From contig CM039503.1 of NCBI GenBank assembly GCA_022432975.1, positions 48,215,259-48,279,258 on the forward strand: 64,000 nucleotides of DNA, given 5' to 3'. This DNA comes from Begonia masoniana. Its lineage: Eukaryota; Streptophyta; Magnoliopsida; Cucurbitales; Begoniaceae. Within the stretch, counting starts at the first letter, position 1; each line of letters begins with the position of its first letter. The notes beneath the pieces are model-generated. The model did no database searches. It saw only the letters and a program-made list of their open reading frames with translations, and was not told the origin of the DNA. A program made the translations under genes and the position numbers. Shown piece by piece: positions 34,171 to 46,770 of the stretch.

Positions 34171-34797
34171 ATGGTGAGAGGACATCAGGAAGAGTCAAGT
34201 GAAAGTTCTAGGGCCATTGACAGATTAACCGAGCTGGTGGGAGTACAATCCCGCAAGGTGGAACGTATGATGGCCAGAGAAGATGGCGGGAACAATAACA
34301 ATAATCATGGGAATGCTTCACGTGATAACAGTGGAGATAGATTTCGGCGACTTCAGCCGCCTTCATTTGATGGACTGTCTACAGACCCGACCCGTGCTGA
34401 AACCTGGATTCGAACAATGGAGAAGATGTTCGGCTATGCTGAAGTAGAAGACAGCAAGAAAGTTATTTGTGCCACGTTCTATCTCACCGAAAGTGCGGGA
34501 TTTTGGTGGGACACAGTGCAGTCAACTACAGTGGCATTAAGCTGGGAAGGATTCACGAAAATCTTCTACGAGAAGTACTTTGACAGAGGAGTGAGGAAGG
34601 AAAAGTTGCTTGAGTTCTCTCGGCTGCGACAGTATGGGTCAGTGGCTGAATATGTTCAGAAATTTGAGTCGTTATCCCGATATGCAACACACATGGTGGC
34701 CACTGATGAGAACAAGGTACACCAGTTTATTCAAGGTTTAAAATGGACCTTCTGCGAGGAATCACAACTGGAGGTTTTGATGAGGCACCATATGTGA
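34171..34797 (+). CDS. G1 gag, N-terminal frame
   Basis: 208 codons from ATG 34171. It contains a Retrotrans_gag domain ([63 protein letters not shown]) that forms the capsid. The frame runs to a stop at 34797 without reaching the zinc knuckle, which lies in the -1 frame beginning at 34743. The change of frame happens at TTTAAAA (34737-34743), inside gag. Chromoviruses of this type usually have gag and pol in one frame, so a lost A in a run of five is the simplest explanation. True -1 frameshifting is an alternative. Confidence 0.85.
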   Translation: MVRGHQEESSESSRAIDRLTELVGVQSRKVERMMAREDGGNNNNNHGNASRDNSGDRFRRLQPPSFDGLSTDPTRAETWIRTMEKMFGYAEVEDSKKVICATFYLTESAGFWWDTVQSTTVALSWEGFTKIFYEKYFDRGVRKEKLLEFSRLRQYGSVAEYVQKFESLSRYATHMVATDENKVHQFIQGLKWTFCEESQLEVLMRHHM

Positions 34798-37700
34798 AGG
34801 TGGTGGCCAAGGCCTATCAGTTAGAGGCCTTAGAAATAAAGTCCCAGAGACAAAGAGATTCACCAAGAGGGATTATTCGAAGTGTTCCTCAACAGCAACA
34901 ACAACAACAAAGAGGTCAGAATTTACAACCTCAACAGCAACAAAACAGGGGCATTAAAAGGCCCAATGAAGCCATCCTCTACCAAGACAAAGGAAAGAGA
35001 CCAATGGGGGCTCCTCAGCCTTTAGTATGCCCACAGTGCCAGAAACCTCACAGAGGAGAATGTAGGCTTGCTGCTGGCCAGTGTTTCCGATGTGGCAAAG
35101 TAGGCCATCTTGTTCGGGATTGCCCAATGCCCGACACCAGAACAGGTCAAGCCATGCCAAGAGTGTTTGCAATGATGGAGGATGTTGATGATGCTGATTT
35201 GCACACAGCAATCTCAGGTACAATTTTGGTGTGTGATGTACCTGCTTATACCTTGTGGGATACTGGGGCCACACATTCATTTGTGTCGGGGGACTTCGTA
35301 GTTAGACAGAAGGTTAGTTGTACGTTGTCTGATCAGCCCTACAGCATTATGCTACCGTCCGGAGAGTTTATGCACTCCGAGCGGGTCATACGGGGTGATG
35401 TAGTGTCAGTAGGAGACCAGAAGTTGTACGCCAACCTCATCGTTATTGGTATGAAAGGGTACGACGTCATTCTGGGGATGGACTGGCTATTTAGACATCA
35501 TGCCACCATCGACTGTAGGTCCGGGCTCGTGACTTTTAAGCGCCCGAACAAAGTAGAGTTCTCCTATCAGGCAATACCAAAGAAACATAGTGTGCCTGTT
35601 ATATCCACCTTGAAAGCTCAACAGCTGATGAGGTCAGGATGTGTCGGATTCCTTGCCAACGTGGTAGATGTTCAAAGACAAGGTGAGGTGGAACTTCAAA
35701 ATATTCCGGTAGTTCGAGACTTCTCAGAGGTCTTCCTGGATGATTTGCCAGGATTGCCACCTGATCGTGAGATCGAGTTCGAGATCGATGTGTATCCTGG
35801 TGCTGAACCAGTATCGAAGAATCCGTACCGCATGGCACCAATAGAGCTGAAGGAGTTGAAGACTCAGCTGAAAGAACTGGTGGACAAGGGTTTTGTGCGC
35901 CCAAGTTTCTCCCCGTGGGGTGCTCCCGTCTTATTTGTTAAGAAGAAGGATGGGTCCCTACGGATGTGTATTGACTACCGTGAGTTGAACAAGTTGACGA
36001 TTAAGAATAAGTACCCGTTGCCAAGAATCGACGATTTATTTGACCAGCTACAAGGGGCTCGGGTATTCTCAAAGATTGACTTGCGCTCCGGATATTACCA
36101 GTTGAAGGTCAGAGCAAATGATATTCCAAAGACTGCCTTCAGGACCCGGTACGGGCATTACGAGTTCTTGGTGATGTCGTTCGGATTAACTAATGCTCCA
36201 GCAGCATTTATGGACCTGATGAATAGGATATTCCAAGATGTCTTGGATAAATTTGTGATCGTTTTCATCGACGACATTCTGGTTTACTCCAGAAGTAAGG
36301 CCGAGCATGAGGGGCACTTGGCAATTGTGCTATCGACTCTGAGGCAGCATCAATTATATGCCAAGCTGTCAAAGTGTGAATTCTGGTTGAGTAGGATTAA
36401 TTTCCTAGGCCATGTGGTGTCTGCTGAAGGAGTATCTGTGGACCCGACTAAGATTGAGGCTGTAAGGGACTGGCCAAAGCCGAGGAATGCAAGCGAAGTA
36501 CGAAGCTTTATTGGACTAGCTGGTTATTACAGGAAGTTCATTAAAGACTTCTCCGTGATAGCAAAACCTATGACCAGCTTAACAAAGAAAGACATCAAGT
36601 TCAGGTGGTCTGAAGCATGTGAAGTGAGCTTCCAGACACTCAAGCGAAAATTAACCACGGCTCCTCTACTAGTGTTGCCAACTGAAGACGGCAAGTTCAG
36701 CGTATATTGTGATGCGTCCAAGATTGGCTTGGGATGTGTATTAATGCAAGAAGGGAAAGTGGTGGCATACGCATCCCGACAATTGAAAAACCACGAGCAA
36801 AACTACCCTACTCATGACCTTGAGTTAGCGGCAGTTGTGTTTGCGCTGAAGGTATGGAGACACCACCTATATGGACAATCTTGCGAGGTGTTTTCTGATC
36901 ACAAGAGTTTGAAGTACATCTTTACTCAGAAAGAGTTAAATATGAGGCAAAGACGGTGGTTAGAATTCGTGAAGGATTACGATGTTGAGATTAAATACCA
37001 CCCGGGGAAAGCCAATGTGGTAGCCGATGCGTTGAGCAGGACGCCGTCTACTATACAACCGGCCTTGGCTACCATCTCACTGCCTTTGAGGACAGAGATC
37101 CAGAAGTTTGAACTGGAGGTAGTTTCTAAACTATCGGCCGTACTGGCAAATCTAACGTTACGGCCAACCGTTCTGGACCGAATTAAAGAGGCCCAGAAGA
37201 CCAATTCAAAAGAGATGGCTGATATTGTGAGCAAGTTACCTATGGCCTCTTCCGATTTCAGTTACTCGGGAGACGGTATTCTGAAGTTCAAAGATAGGTG
37301 GTATGTTCCGAAAGATGAAGAGTTACGGAAGGACATCTTGTCGGAAGCCCACTCATCTTCTTTCTCTGTACATCCCGGTAGCACGAAGATGTATCAAGAC
37401 TTGAAACTTCACTTCTGGTGGCCGAACATGAAGAATGAAGTGGCCAAGTATGTGGAGTCTTGTATGATATGTCAACAGGTCAAAGCTGAACATCAACGAC
37501 CAAGTGGAACGCTTCAACCTCTTCCGATTCCCGAATGGAAATGGGAGAACATTACAATGGACTTTGTTGTTGGCCTACCAAGAACAGTTAAAGGCCACAA
37601 TAGCATTTGGGTCATAGTGGACAGATTGACGAAGTCAGCCCACTTTCTACCTGTAAAGACAACGTACTCCATGGATCAGTACGCAGAGCTGTATATTAAG

Positions 37701-38597
37701 GAGATTATTAAGCTACATGGCATTCCTGTATCGATCGTCTCTGATCGTGATCCTAGGTTCACTTCCAGGTTTTGGAAAAGCTTGCAAAGCTCATTGGGCA
37801 CTAGATTGGACTTCAGCACGGCATTTCACCCACAGACGGACGGGCAATCTGAGAGAACGATTCAGACCTTAGAGGATATGTTAAGAGCGTGCGTGCTGGA
37901 ACTTCATGCTCCTTGGAGTAGATATCTACCACTTGTGGAGTTTGCTTACAACAATAGCTACCAGGCTACGATCGGTATGGCTCCATATGAAGCACTTTAT
38001 GGCAGGAAGTGCAGATCTCCACTATGTTGGGATGAGGTCGGAGAAACTAGGCTTATCGGCCCTGAGATATTACAGCAGATATCTGAGGTGATAGCTGCTA
38101 TAAAACAGCGAATAAAGACTGCTCAGGATCGACAAAAGAGTTATGCGGACCATAGAAGAAGGGACTTGGAGTTTACCGAAGGTGATGAAGTGTTTTTAAA
38201 GGTGTCACCTTTCAAAGGCGTGATGAGATTTGGCAAGAAGGGGAAGCTAAGCCCAAGATTTGTTGGGCCTTTTTCCATTTTAAAGAGAGTTGGGAACATG
38301 GCCTACAGACTACAGTTGCCAGCGTCAATGGATGGAGTTCACAATGTTTTTCGTGTTTCGATGCTGAGAAAGTGTGTACGGGATCCAACTCAGATCGTGC
38401 AACATGTGGACTTTGACATCATGCCGACACTTACATATGAAGAAAGGCCCATACAGATTCTGGATACCTCAGTCAAAGTGTTGCGCAACAAAGTGGTCCC
38501 GTTGGTGAAAGTTTTATGGCGTAATCACAACGTGGAGGAAGCCACATGGGAAAGACAAGAAAATGTTAGAGCCCAATACCCGGACCTCTTCGCTTAA
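34743..38597 (+). CDS. G1 gag C-terminus and pol
   Basis: 1,284 open codons in the -1 frame relative to gag. Order: Gln-rich linker (50-68), CCHC knuckle [14 protein letters not shown] (114-127), aspartic protease WDTGATHSF (172-180), RT ([27 protein letters not shown] about 505), RNase H ([10 protein letters not shown] about 656, DHKSLKYIF), integrase zinc finger (about 872-910, [11 protein letters not shown]), catalytic D,D,E (TMDFVVGLP about 938, SDRDPRF about 999, [11 protein letters not shown] about 1035), and a chromodomain-like tail ([13 protein letters not shown]) ending DLFA. Every catalytic signature looks present and there is no internal stop. It would act in virus-like particles and at integration; the tail is expected to target chromatin. 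Confidence 0.93.
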   Translation: MDLLRGITTGGFDEAPYVKVVAKAYQLEALEIKSQRQRDSPRGIIRSVPQQQQQQQRGQNLQPQQQQNRGIKRPNEAILYQDKGKRPMGAPQPLVCPQCQKPHRGECRLAAGQCFRCGKVGHLVRDCPMPDTRTGQAMPRVFAMMEDVDDADLHTAISGTILVCDVPAYTLWDTGATHSFVSGDFVVRQKVSCTLSDQPYSIMLPSGEFMHSERVIRGDVVSVGDQKLYANLIVIGMKGYDVILGMDWLFRHHATIDCRSGLVTFKRPNKVEFSYQAIPKKHSVPVISTLKAQQLMRSGCVGFLANVVDVQRQGEVELQNIPVVRDFSEVFLDDLPGLPPDREIEFEIDVYPGAEPVSKNPYRMAPIELKELKTQLKELVDKGFVRPSFSPWGAPVLFVKKKDGSLRMCIDYRELNKLTIKNKYPLPRIDDLFDQLQGARVFSKIDLRSGYYQLKVRANDIPKTAFRTRYGHYEFLVMSFGLTNAPAAFMDLMNRIFQDVLDKFVIVFIDDILVYSRSKAEHEGHLAIVLSTLRQHQLYAKLSKCEFWLSRINFLGHVVSAEGVSVDPTKIEAVRDWPKPRNASEVRSFIGLAGYYRKFIKDFSVIAKPMTSLTKKDIKFRWSEACEVSFQTLKRKLTTAPLLVLPTEDGKFSVYCDASKIGLGCVLMQEGKVVAYASRQLKNHEQNYPTHDLELAAVVFALKVWRHHLYGQSCEVFSDHKSLKYIFTQKELNMRQRRWLEFVKDYDVEIKYHPGKANVVADALSRTPSTIQPALATISLPLRTEIQKFELEVVSKLSAVLANLTLRPTVLDRIKEAQKTNSKEMADIVSKLPMASSDFSYSGDGILKFKDRWYVPKDEELRKDILSEAHSSSFSVHPGSTKMYQDLKLHFWWPNMKNEVAKYVESCMICQQVKAEHQRPSGTLQPLPIPEWKWENITMDFVVGLPRTVKGHNSIWVIVDRLTKSAHFLPVKTTYSMDQYAELYIKEIIKLHGIPVSIVSDRDPRFTSRFWKSLQSSLGTRLDFSTAFHPQTDGQSERTIQTLEDMLRACVLELHAPWSRYLPLVEFAYNNSYQATIGMAPYEALYGRKCRSPLCWDEVGETRLIGPEILQQISEVIAAIKQRIKTAQDRQKSYADHRRRDLEFTEGDEVFLKVSPFKGVMRFGKKGKLSPRFVGPFSILKRVGNMAYRLQLPASMDGVHNVFRVSMLRKCVRDPTQIVQHVDFDIMPTLTYEERPIQILDTSVKVLRNKVVPLVKVLWRNHNVEEATWERQENVRAQYPDLFA

Positions 38598-38637
38598 TCA
38601 AATTTTGGGGACAAAATTTCTGTTAAGGTGGGTGGAA

Positions 38638-41453
38638 TGTAACACCCGGCATTTTTGCCATGTAATAGTTTTTCCCGGATCGTTTAAACGGGATTAATAT
38701 TATATTAATACAATGAATATTTTGGTTAAAATGATGGAATGTTTGAGGGAAAACCAAACTAAGTGTAATCAAAACAAGCCAATTAGGTTAAAAGCTAATG
38801 GAAGGGTAAATGTGGAAGTGATTATGGTAGGTGGAAGCAAACCAATGGATGAGTGCCAAGTGGCAACTTGTTGAAGAAGATATGTCTTCTCTTCCTCCTA
38901 CGTGAAGCTCACTTCTACCTCCCATTTCTGTTTTCTCTCTTCCAGGCGATTGAAACAAAACTTCCACACTTTGTTTCTCCAGCATTTCTCCGTTTTTTTT
39001 TTTCAGCAAAGGTGAGCGTCTTTTAACGCTAACAAGTTTGGACAAGTTTAAAGTGAGTTTTTACCGAAGTTTAGGGTTTCAGTTTTGGGTGAAAACTCAC
39101 TGTTTTGGATGAAAACACGTTGGTGTGTTTTCTAAAGTGTTTTAAGTGTGTTTGCTGCGTTTCCTACGTGATATTAGTTAGCATTTGTAGCGTTTAAATT
39201 CTGTACATTCATGTTACAGATCCGAACTCTCCAGGAACGTTCGAGTACACTGCATTGCCGCAAACAGGTAAGTTCATAACCGTAGGTTGGCCCTTAAGGC
39301 CCTACATCATGGAGGTACTAGATATTTCAGTTCTGTCGGGTTGTTTTGGGTAGAAAGGTTATAGTTTATGTTTCTGAGTTGTCTGTATTCTTCTTCATGG
39401 TATGTTCTGTTATTTCTGTTGTCTGCCAGTTTAAGTTCAGGCACCGTTCATGCATACACGATTTTCTCTGAAAGCTCATGCAAAAAAAAAAAAAAACTGT
39501 TTTCTGTACACTGTTTGAAATTAAACAAGATAAAATCTGACTGTCTGTAATGTACTGGTTAAGTGCGGGACGGGGACTGGCCCTCTGGTTTTATCCCTCC
39601 CTGGGAATCTGAAAATAAATTGTCCCTAGCAAGGACCCTCTGGTTTTATCCCTCCCTGGGAGTCTGAAAATCTGCTGTGCCTGATAGTGCACCATCTGTT
39701 TGCCAGTTCCCTATAAGCCCCACTTATACCCCTCTGCCACTGAAATGTAAAGTTCTGTTCTGTCACTGTATTCTGAAACTGCATGCATAGCATTTTGCAT
39801 CACTGCATCTGTATTATGTTCTTACTGAGTTTTAGACTCATAGGTGAACTCTCTGATGTAGGTACTGAACCCGAAACTGAGGACCTTGTTCCTCAAAATG
39901 ACGATCTGATGTAGCTGGTGGTTTGAGCTCTCGGGGTGGTTGCTGCAGTCAGACATAGCTTTCTGTCTTGAGGTTTAAGTCTTTAAAGTAAAGATCATAT
40001 CTGTAAACTCTTCTGGAATTCTGGTGTTTTGTTTTAAAACTCTGTTATAGTCCTGTGTTTGTTTATAAACTCTGCTGGGATTTTTTTGTAATGTATAGGT
40101 TCTGTTCCTGATGTATTTAAAACCTCCGTATTTGACAGATTGTATCCATATATTTAAATGTTTTGAAAACATTCTGGAACTGCTTGAGTTCTCCCTTTTC
40201 AGGTCATGCATGGATAGTCTCGAATTTTAGAGCTATCCATGCAGTTGTCTGCTCGACTCCCGTCATTTGTAGAGTATGAATTCAAAACTTTGTTTTGAAA
40301 TCGGGTTTGAGGGTCTGAAGCCCGCATGCCTCCTGTTGATGTTCCCTGCCTGTAAGTCTTATGTTAAATTTGCCAAGTTTTATCTCAAATAAGTCTTCCG
40401 CCCAGTTTATAATTTTTGTCTTCCGGTTGACGTCAGCATAAGTCTTCCGCCCAGTTTATAATTTTTGTCTTCCGGTTGACGTCAGCATAAGTCTTCCGCC
40501 CAGTTTATAATTTTTGTCTTCCGGTTGACGTCAGCATAAGTCTTCCGCCCAGTTTATAATTTTTGTCTTCCGGTTGACGTCAGCATAAGTCTTCCGCCCA
40601 GTTTAAAATTTTTGTCTTCCGGTTGACGTCAGCATAAGTCTTCCGCCCAGTTTATAATTTTGTCTTCCGGTTGACGTCAGCATAAGTCTTCCGCCCAGTT
40701 TAAAATTTTTGTCTTCGGTTGACGTCAGCATAAGTCTTCCGCCCAGTTTATAATTTTTGTCTTCGGTTGACGTCAGCATAAGTCTTCCGCCCAGTTTATA
40801 ATTTTTGTCTTCCGGTTGACGTCAGCATAAGTCTTCCGCCCAGTTTATAATTTTTGTCTTCCGGTTGACGTCAGCATAAGTCTTCCGCCCAGTTTATAAT
40901 TTTTTGGTTTCCGGTTGACGTCAGCATAAGTCTTCCGCCCAGTTTATAATTTTTGCTCTTCTGGTTGACGTCAGCATAAGGTGCTTCCGCCCCGTTTATA
41001 ATTTTGTCTTCCGGTTGACGTCATCTTTTCTTCCGGATGACGTCATACGCCTTTTCGCCCAACAGCTTCCTGCTTCTATGCTTATGATTTGGTTACTTCC
41101 CTGTCCATGCTGTTTAATATTTTCTTCGCCATTTCTTCTCTTCTGTTATTCATTTCCGAATTGTGCATAGTTCTGTTATACCACCGTAGCCTTCCACAGT
41201 ATGCTTCTTCCCAGTTAGTTCTCTTAAATGTCCCTGTCTCCTGCATTTTCGTTCTCTTCTGTTCTCCGTTATGATCCCGTTTTGCTTTCAAGTTCCTGAG
41301 AACTCTCTCTCTCGGTGAAGTTTTATAGTTTGTAAACGTTCTGTTCCCTGTTTTCTGTTATAAAAAAAAAAATATGTTCCCGTTTTCTGCAAATGTCCCG
41401 GAGTGACGGCTTCGATCCCGGACCCCGATCGGGTTCGGTTTCGGGTCGTCACA
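38638..41453 (+). repeat. G1 3' LTR, longer than the 5' LTR
   Basis: 2,816 bp against 2,569 bp for the 5' LTR. The 49 bp TTGACGTCAG repeat has about twelve full units here (40390-41010) against five in the 5' LTR. About 140 bp just before the array is missing. Outside the array most differences are one-base losses in homopolymers between about 39700 and 41300. Confidence 0.93.
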
Positions 41454-42897
41454 CAACATCTGCCGATAGACATCATCTATCGATAGATCAAAAACACTCA
41501 ACAAAAACAGCATAGCAACAATTTCACTCTAAACAAAGAAAACTCCGACTACCAAAAAAACTTGAGCATTTTACTAAAAACCGTTGAAAACTACTTAAAT
41601 CCATGTATTACTCCAAAATTTGGTAAAAACCACTATTAAAACCAATAGAGTATCATTATCAGAAAAGTCTCAAATTGTATTCAAAACACCAAAACTACCA
41701 TTGTCATAAAAACTCTCAACATACTTAAATTGAATCATGGTTCACCGAACCTTCTCATCTACTGCCACTAGTTAAACCGCCCCATCAGTTGCCAGATCGA
41801 TGCATGAATGCACCCCTCCAACCTGCCTAGTTCTCAGCAAACTCAGAGAACACACCTGCTGTCACTTCTTCACCTACATCACAAAACTCATCTATTAGCC
41901 TAATGCTAAGTAAGTAAAGTAGTAATGAAATGGAATGCTGAAACATAAATTCCTAAACATGCAGTTTCTACTTTCTAATCTCAGTTGCATATGCATTCGT
42001 TTCTGGTCTGATCCCTGTGTGAAATTGGGAGTTGGATCACTCCTACCAAAGTCATACATCCTCTCTCTCGATTAAGGGGCGGATTAGTTCCCTTAACAAC
42101 TGTTCAGATTCCCCTGTAAAATTGGGAGCTGGATCACTTCTCCCAAAGTATAAATCTCTTCATAAGTTAAGGGGCAGATTAGTTCCCTTAATAGTTTATC
42201 TGTTACAGTCTGTTCATTCCTTACCAAGCCATTTCATGTAAATTCATTTTCGCATACTTTCAAAATATGATGCATGACATACAAACACATTCAAGCAAAC
42301 ATAATCCTACTGTTTTGTGATGTAGGCCCGAAGGCATAAGCATACTTCACTTACCTGGTCTCCTAGAGATTGTCTAGTTGTTAGCTACTTCGGAAGTCTG
42401 CTCACCTACAATCGTAAACAGAGCACCGCATTACTAAACTTCATTCTAAAGTATTTAGAAATCTTAGGGAAACTAGCTGGAAATCCTGTTCGTCGAGCAT
42501 TCCTGGTTCTCCCCAAAACCCGAAACTAACTCTCACTCACAGCATTCACGAACACTCCCCTACAAACTCTCTGTTATCTAATCACTAAAATAGCAAGTAA
42601 AATGAAACAAAACTCACCTAGAATGGAGAAAATCAGAGAGGAAAATGTCAGAAGGAAGTCTACTGAGATGAGCTGAGAATCAACGAAGGAAAATGGTAAT
42701 AGGGTGGCGGCTACTGTGCATTAAACGCAAAACCTCTTCCCTTAAATAGGTTATCCACTTTATATCTCAATTTACCATCATGCCCTCGCCTAGTCACTCA
42801 TTAGCCTAATCACTAATTTTTCCCAATTTCATCTATAAAACATTCACTACTAGTTGACAAAATAAGTTGGCTCAATGAAACCGGGTGCTACAGAAAT

Positions 42898-44150
42898 GGA
42901 AGAGCTAACCTTGAATTTTTCCCGTCCTCATGCTTCATTATTTGTTCAAAGAAAAACATTCCAAAATCAAAAGCTATAGAGTTTCCAATTTTGTACAGTA
43001 AAGTTGCCATTGCCTTGTTCACCCCTGTGCCATGTGATGCAGGCATCCAATTTCTCATAGCTATTTTGTGAAGGATGCCATACTTTACTAAGAGCTGTGA
43101 AGCCGGAAAATCTTTGCTATGGAGCCAGATGCGTCTGACACTCCAGTGACATCAAAGATAATTTTGTTGAAATCGGGTACAAACTTGTCAGAAACAGTTG
43201 TCTTCCAAGCCCAAATATTCATTAATGATCATCGGGGTAAAATTAAAAGTGTGGCCTCTAACAAATACCTGGCCAAAATCAGGATGTACTGGATTTTTCA
43301 CATCAACATCTAAATTGCAATAAAATTCAAGAATAACATTCCATACAAATGGCTTAATATTTCTGAATGTTTTTTCCAGTCCTAAACTTAACAAATGATA
43401 AATGACAGTTTCATATTAAGTGAAATCCTCTTCATGTATTCTTCTTTTTGCCGAAATATTTGTTTGGGAAAAATTTAGCCATCGGCTAGCATGCAGTCTT
43501 GACTTAAAATCTTCATTCGAAACTTTAAGAGAAGACTTCGATTTTTACTAGACTCACCCTTTTGCGTAATTTGGAGCGAGTATTGTCTTCAGAAGACGAG
43601 CTCACACTAGTTTTCTGCCTTTTGGATCTTGGTGCTTCAGATGGAACAGTCTTGGGTGACTCAGTAATATCAACCTTTCGAGTCTTTGCGATGTTTTTGG
43701 AGTAGTGGATTGTTTGGATTTCAGGGTAGTGGACTTTTCATGAGATTTTTCCATGAGTTCTTTTTCATCATCATTATTGACTTCAACGACATCTTCTTGA
43801 AGCCATGTACTATCTGAAGATGATTCTTTTTCTACCTTGGGTCTTTTACCTTTCACGACCGTCGAAACTTTTGAATTTTTGGGTGCCTTGGGAGGCACTG
43901 AACTTGTTTTGAACATATCATCGCTGGATTTTCAAAATTTCCATTTAATCCCAGAGGAATCAACCTGAGTAATAGAAACTGCATCTGTGGTAATTTTTGA
44001 AGTAACCTTTTTAGTAACCGAGGGTTTTACCGATGGTGAAATCGGTGAATAAACCACAATAGTTGATTCAGAGCTCGGCATCTTTTCTGGAACAACCACT
44101 GAAACATTGCCAGAACACTGCTCGTCGGAGACTTCTTTGATTATCACCAT
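42898..44150 (-). pseudogene. N-terminal and middle part of the decayed ORF after pol of the old Copia
   Basis: Minus-strand pieces are 43932-44150, 43602-43916 (Ser/Lys-rich) and 43188-43394, with a further homologous stretch at 42898-42985. LGLEKTFRNIKPFVWNVILE and EFYCNLD match the intact ORF (LGMTFKGLKPF, REFYCN). Several frameshifts and stops. It continues at 30893 across the G2 insertion. Confidence 0.8.
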
Positions 44151-44633
44151 TCTCGAAAGAGATTGTTGAAAACCCTAAACAGCCGATTGTAGAAGAAGAA
44201 GTAGAGAGAAAATGTGCTGAAAATCGTTGAGATTGAATTATATCCCACAGCTTCCATAAATTGCTGTCAAATCTCAGAATAAAGAAAAATCTCGTATTTT
44301 TGGTAAAATTTTGAAAAATAAATTCAAAATTTACTATAATTCACTTAGTCAATCTCTCATAAATTTTTGAAGAATAATTCTGATATCTGTAAAATGAGAA
44401 ATAAACCTAATAGAGTAATGTTGCTCCAATCTTCACCGAGAATAAACATCCGACTTTTATAAGAATACCTGAATTTTACATGTCACACACGGTGTTGCTC
44501 CAGAAAAAAATATAATATCAAAAAGGATCATTTTCTGCAGGGGGTAAGTAATACAAAGTAGATTGCCCCAAAAAAAAAAATAAAAAATGTGGCGATTTTT
44601 TGTTTTTTTTTTTATTTTAACTACATAAAAGTA
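44151..44633. other. Old Copia spacer between pol and the extra ORF
   Basis: AT-rich spacer corresponding to about 17789-18221 of the young Copia. It has a GTGTGTGACAT match (minus strand) near 44480 and poly-A/T runs near 44570-44615. No gene. Confidence 0.6.
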
Positions 44634-46634
44634 TTAAACAACTTGCATAACATACAGGCCTGGGGCAGACCTCAACTCTTCAAATCTTGCACCATCCAAT
44701 GCCTTGGTGAAAATATCGGCAATCTGTTTTTCGGTCACCATATATTCCAAATTAATAATTTTGTCCTCCACTAGAGATTGAATAAAATGATGTCGTATAT
44801 CAATATGTTTGGTCCGAGAATGCTGAACAGGATTTTTAGAAATATTGATAGCACTTAAATTATCACAGTAGAGGGTCATGACACCCTGTGAACACTATAG
44901 TCTTTCATCATTTGTTTCATCCAAAGAAGCTGAGTACAGCTGCTACCTGCTGCAATATATTCTGCCTCGACTGTAGATAGAGAAATAGAATTCTGCTTCT
45001 TGCTGAATCATGACACTAAGTTGTGTTTTACATAAAAACATCCACCCGAAGTGCTTTTTCAATCATCAGAACTACCTGCCCAGTCAGCATCGCAATAACC
45101 CACCAAATTAGCATTAGAATCGTAAGAATACCATATACCGTAGTCAGTTGTACCACTAACATATTTGAGAATTTGCTTGACTTACACAAGGTGTGACTCC
45201 CTCGAATTTGCTTGAAACCGAGTGCACAAACTCACGCTATAACAAATATCTGGTCGGCTGGCAGTTAGATATAAAAGACTTCCAATCATACTTCTATATA
45301 AATGCGGATCAACAACAATTCTTTTTTCATCTTTGGAGAATTTCTCATGTGTCCCAAGAGGTGTTCTACTCCGGCGTGCATTCTCGAGCTTAAATTTTTT
45401 CAATAAATTCTTGGTATATTTGGCTTAAGAGATAAAAATATCATTCGTTTCTTGCTGAATTTGAAGTCCAAGAAAATAAGTGAGTTTTCCTACCATACTC
45501 ATCTCTAATTCTCCGGTCATTTGAACTACAAACTCATCCACCATCACCTGTGACACCGAGCCAAACACTATATCATCAACATAAATTTGAGCAAGTATGA
45601 ACTGACCTTTGGCACGGCAGACAAAAAGGGTTTTATCTACTCCCCCTCGCTCATATCCCTTGGTTAATAAATATTGCGTGAGTCGTTCATACCACACACG
45701 AGGGGCTTGTTTAAGGCCATATAACGCCTTCTTCAATTTATAAACATACTTGGGATGATGAGAGTCTTCAAAACCCTTTGGTTGAGCAACATAAACTTCT
45801 TCATTAAGAAACCCATTGAGAAAAGAACTCTTCACATCCAATTGATATAGCTTGAACTGCATAACACAAGCAATAGACAATAAAAGCCAAATAGATTCAA
45901 GATGAGCAATCGGAGAGAATGTTTCATCAAAATCAATACCTTCAATCTGATAATAGCCTTGAACAACTAGTCGAGCTTTGTTACGAGTGACGTTGCCATG
46001 CATCACTCTTGTTCTTGAAGATCCACTTAGTACCAATAACATTCACATCGGGAGGACACGGTACTAAATCTCAAACTTGATTGCGGGAGAATTGGCTGAG
46101 TTCTTCTTGCATAGCTTCTATCAAGTATTCATCTAGTAATTCTTCTTTCACATTCTTGGGCTCGATTGTTGATGTAAAGCATGTCATTGGAATCATTTCT
46201 CGATAATTTACCCTCGACTTGTCTTTGGTTCGTATACCATCATTCAGACTTCCAATAACCTCATCTGCAGGATGATTCTTCTGAACACGTGTAGACGGTG
46301 GCCTGTTGTGTAAGGTAGACACTTCTACTTCATCAACTATCTCTGTTTGATTTGTGACACCGCCTGAGACACCACCTGTGACACCAGATGGAACACTAGT
46401 GTCTTCATTGTTTGAAATCTGATTGGCATCTTCTTTCGGATTATATGCTGTATCTAGAGAGTCGTCTACTTATACGTTTGCAGATTTGATAACAGTTCGA
46501 GTTCTTTTGTTGTAAATTCGATAAACACGGCTATTTGTAGCATAACCGAGAAAGATAGCCTCATCACGCTTAGGATCAAGTTTCCCCTTGTGTTCTCTGT
46601 CTTTCAATACAAAATAGATGCTGCCAAACGGATG
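44634..46634 (-). pseudogene. Old Copia pol remnant: end of integrase, RT, RNase H
   Basis: Minus-strand pieces are 46071-46322, 45425-46042, 45182-45403 and 44634-44879. They read [48 protein letters not shown] and DIFTKAL, clear Copia RT and RNase H parts. Frameshifts and stops separate the pieces. The reading ends at 46634, in the segment that corresponds to [11 protein letters not shown] of the young Copia, and joins LTR interior sequence (AATCTCTATCAAATCGGC), the scar of a large deletion. Confidence 0.88.
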
Positions 46635-46770
46635 AAATCTCTATCAAATCGGCTTACCAAAATAAAGTTTTCCAAAAAACAAGTGCCTTTAGATTTTTTA
46701 AAGACTTTCCTAATATTATTGTTTCCTTATTTTTTCTTCTACAGAATCTTCATAATCTTCAATATGTATC
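46635..46770 (-). repeat. Old Copia 5' LTR, left fragment
   Basis: Matches 29724-29860 of the 3' LTR and 2703-2836 of the block 1 LTR. It is cut at GTATC by the G1 solo LTR and resumes at 49347. Confidence 0.85.

Larger units (their letters stand above)
31443..41453 (+). mobile_element. Full-length Ty3/Gypsy chromovirus (G1, Tekay/Del-like)
   Basis: 10,011 bp with target duplication CAACA (31438-31442, 41454-41458). LTRs are 31443-34011 and 38638-41453. The primer site TGGTATCAGAGC (34016-34027, initiator-Met type) lies four bases after the 5' LTR. Gag, then protease, RT, RNase H, integrase and a chromodomain-like tail fill the interior. A purine-rich AAGGTGGGTGGAA precedes the 3' LTR. LTR start TGTAACACCCGG and the C-terminal tail [12 protein letters not shown] fit the Tekay/Del branch. 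Apart from one frame change in gag the coding region is open, so the element is fairly young. Confidence 0.95.
30894..42892 (-). mobile_element. G2 solo LTR (chromovirus-like) interrupted by the full G1 element
   Basis: Plus-strand ends are TGTAACGCCCCGAG and ACCGGGTGCTACA. The flanks AAAAT (30889-30893) and GAAAT (42893-42897) are a target duplication with one mismatch, and the split ORF on either side matches up across it. Its own sequence is 30894-31442 plus 41459-42892, about 2.0 kb. Minus orientation is inferred from the shared LTR pattern (TGATGTAGGCC ... CTTACCTGG). It contains CATCTACCGATAGAC-type repeats (31100-31440, 41459-41490). No coding region. Confidence 0.85.
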
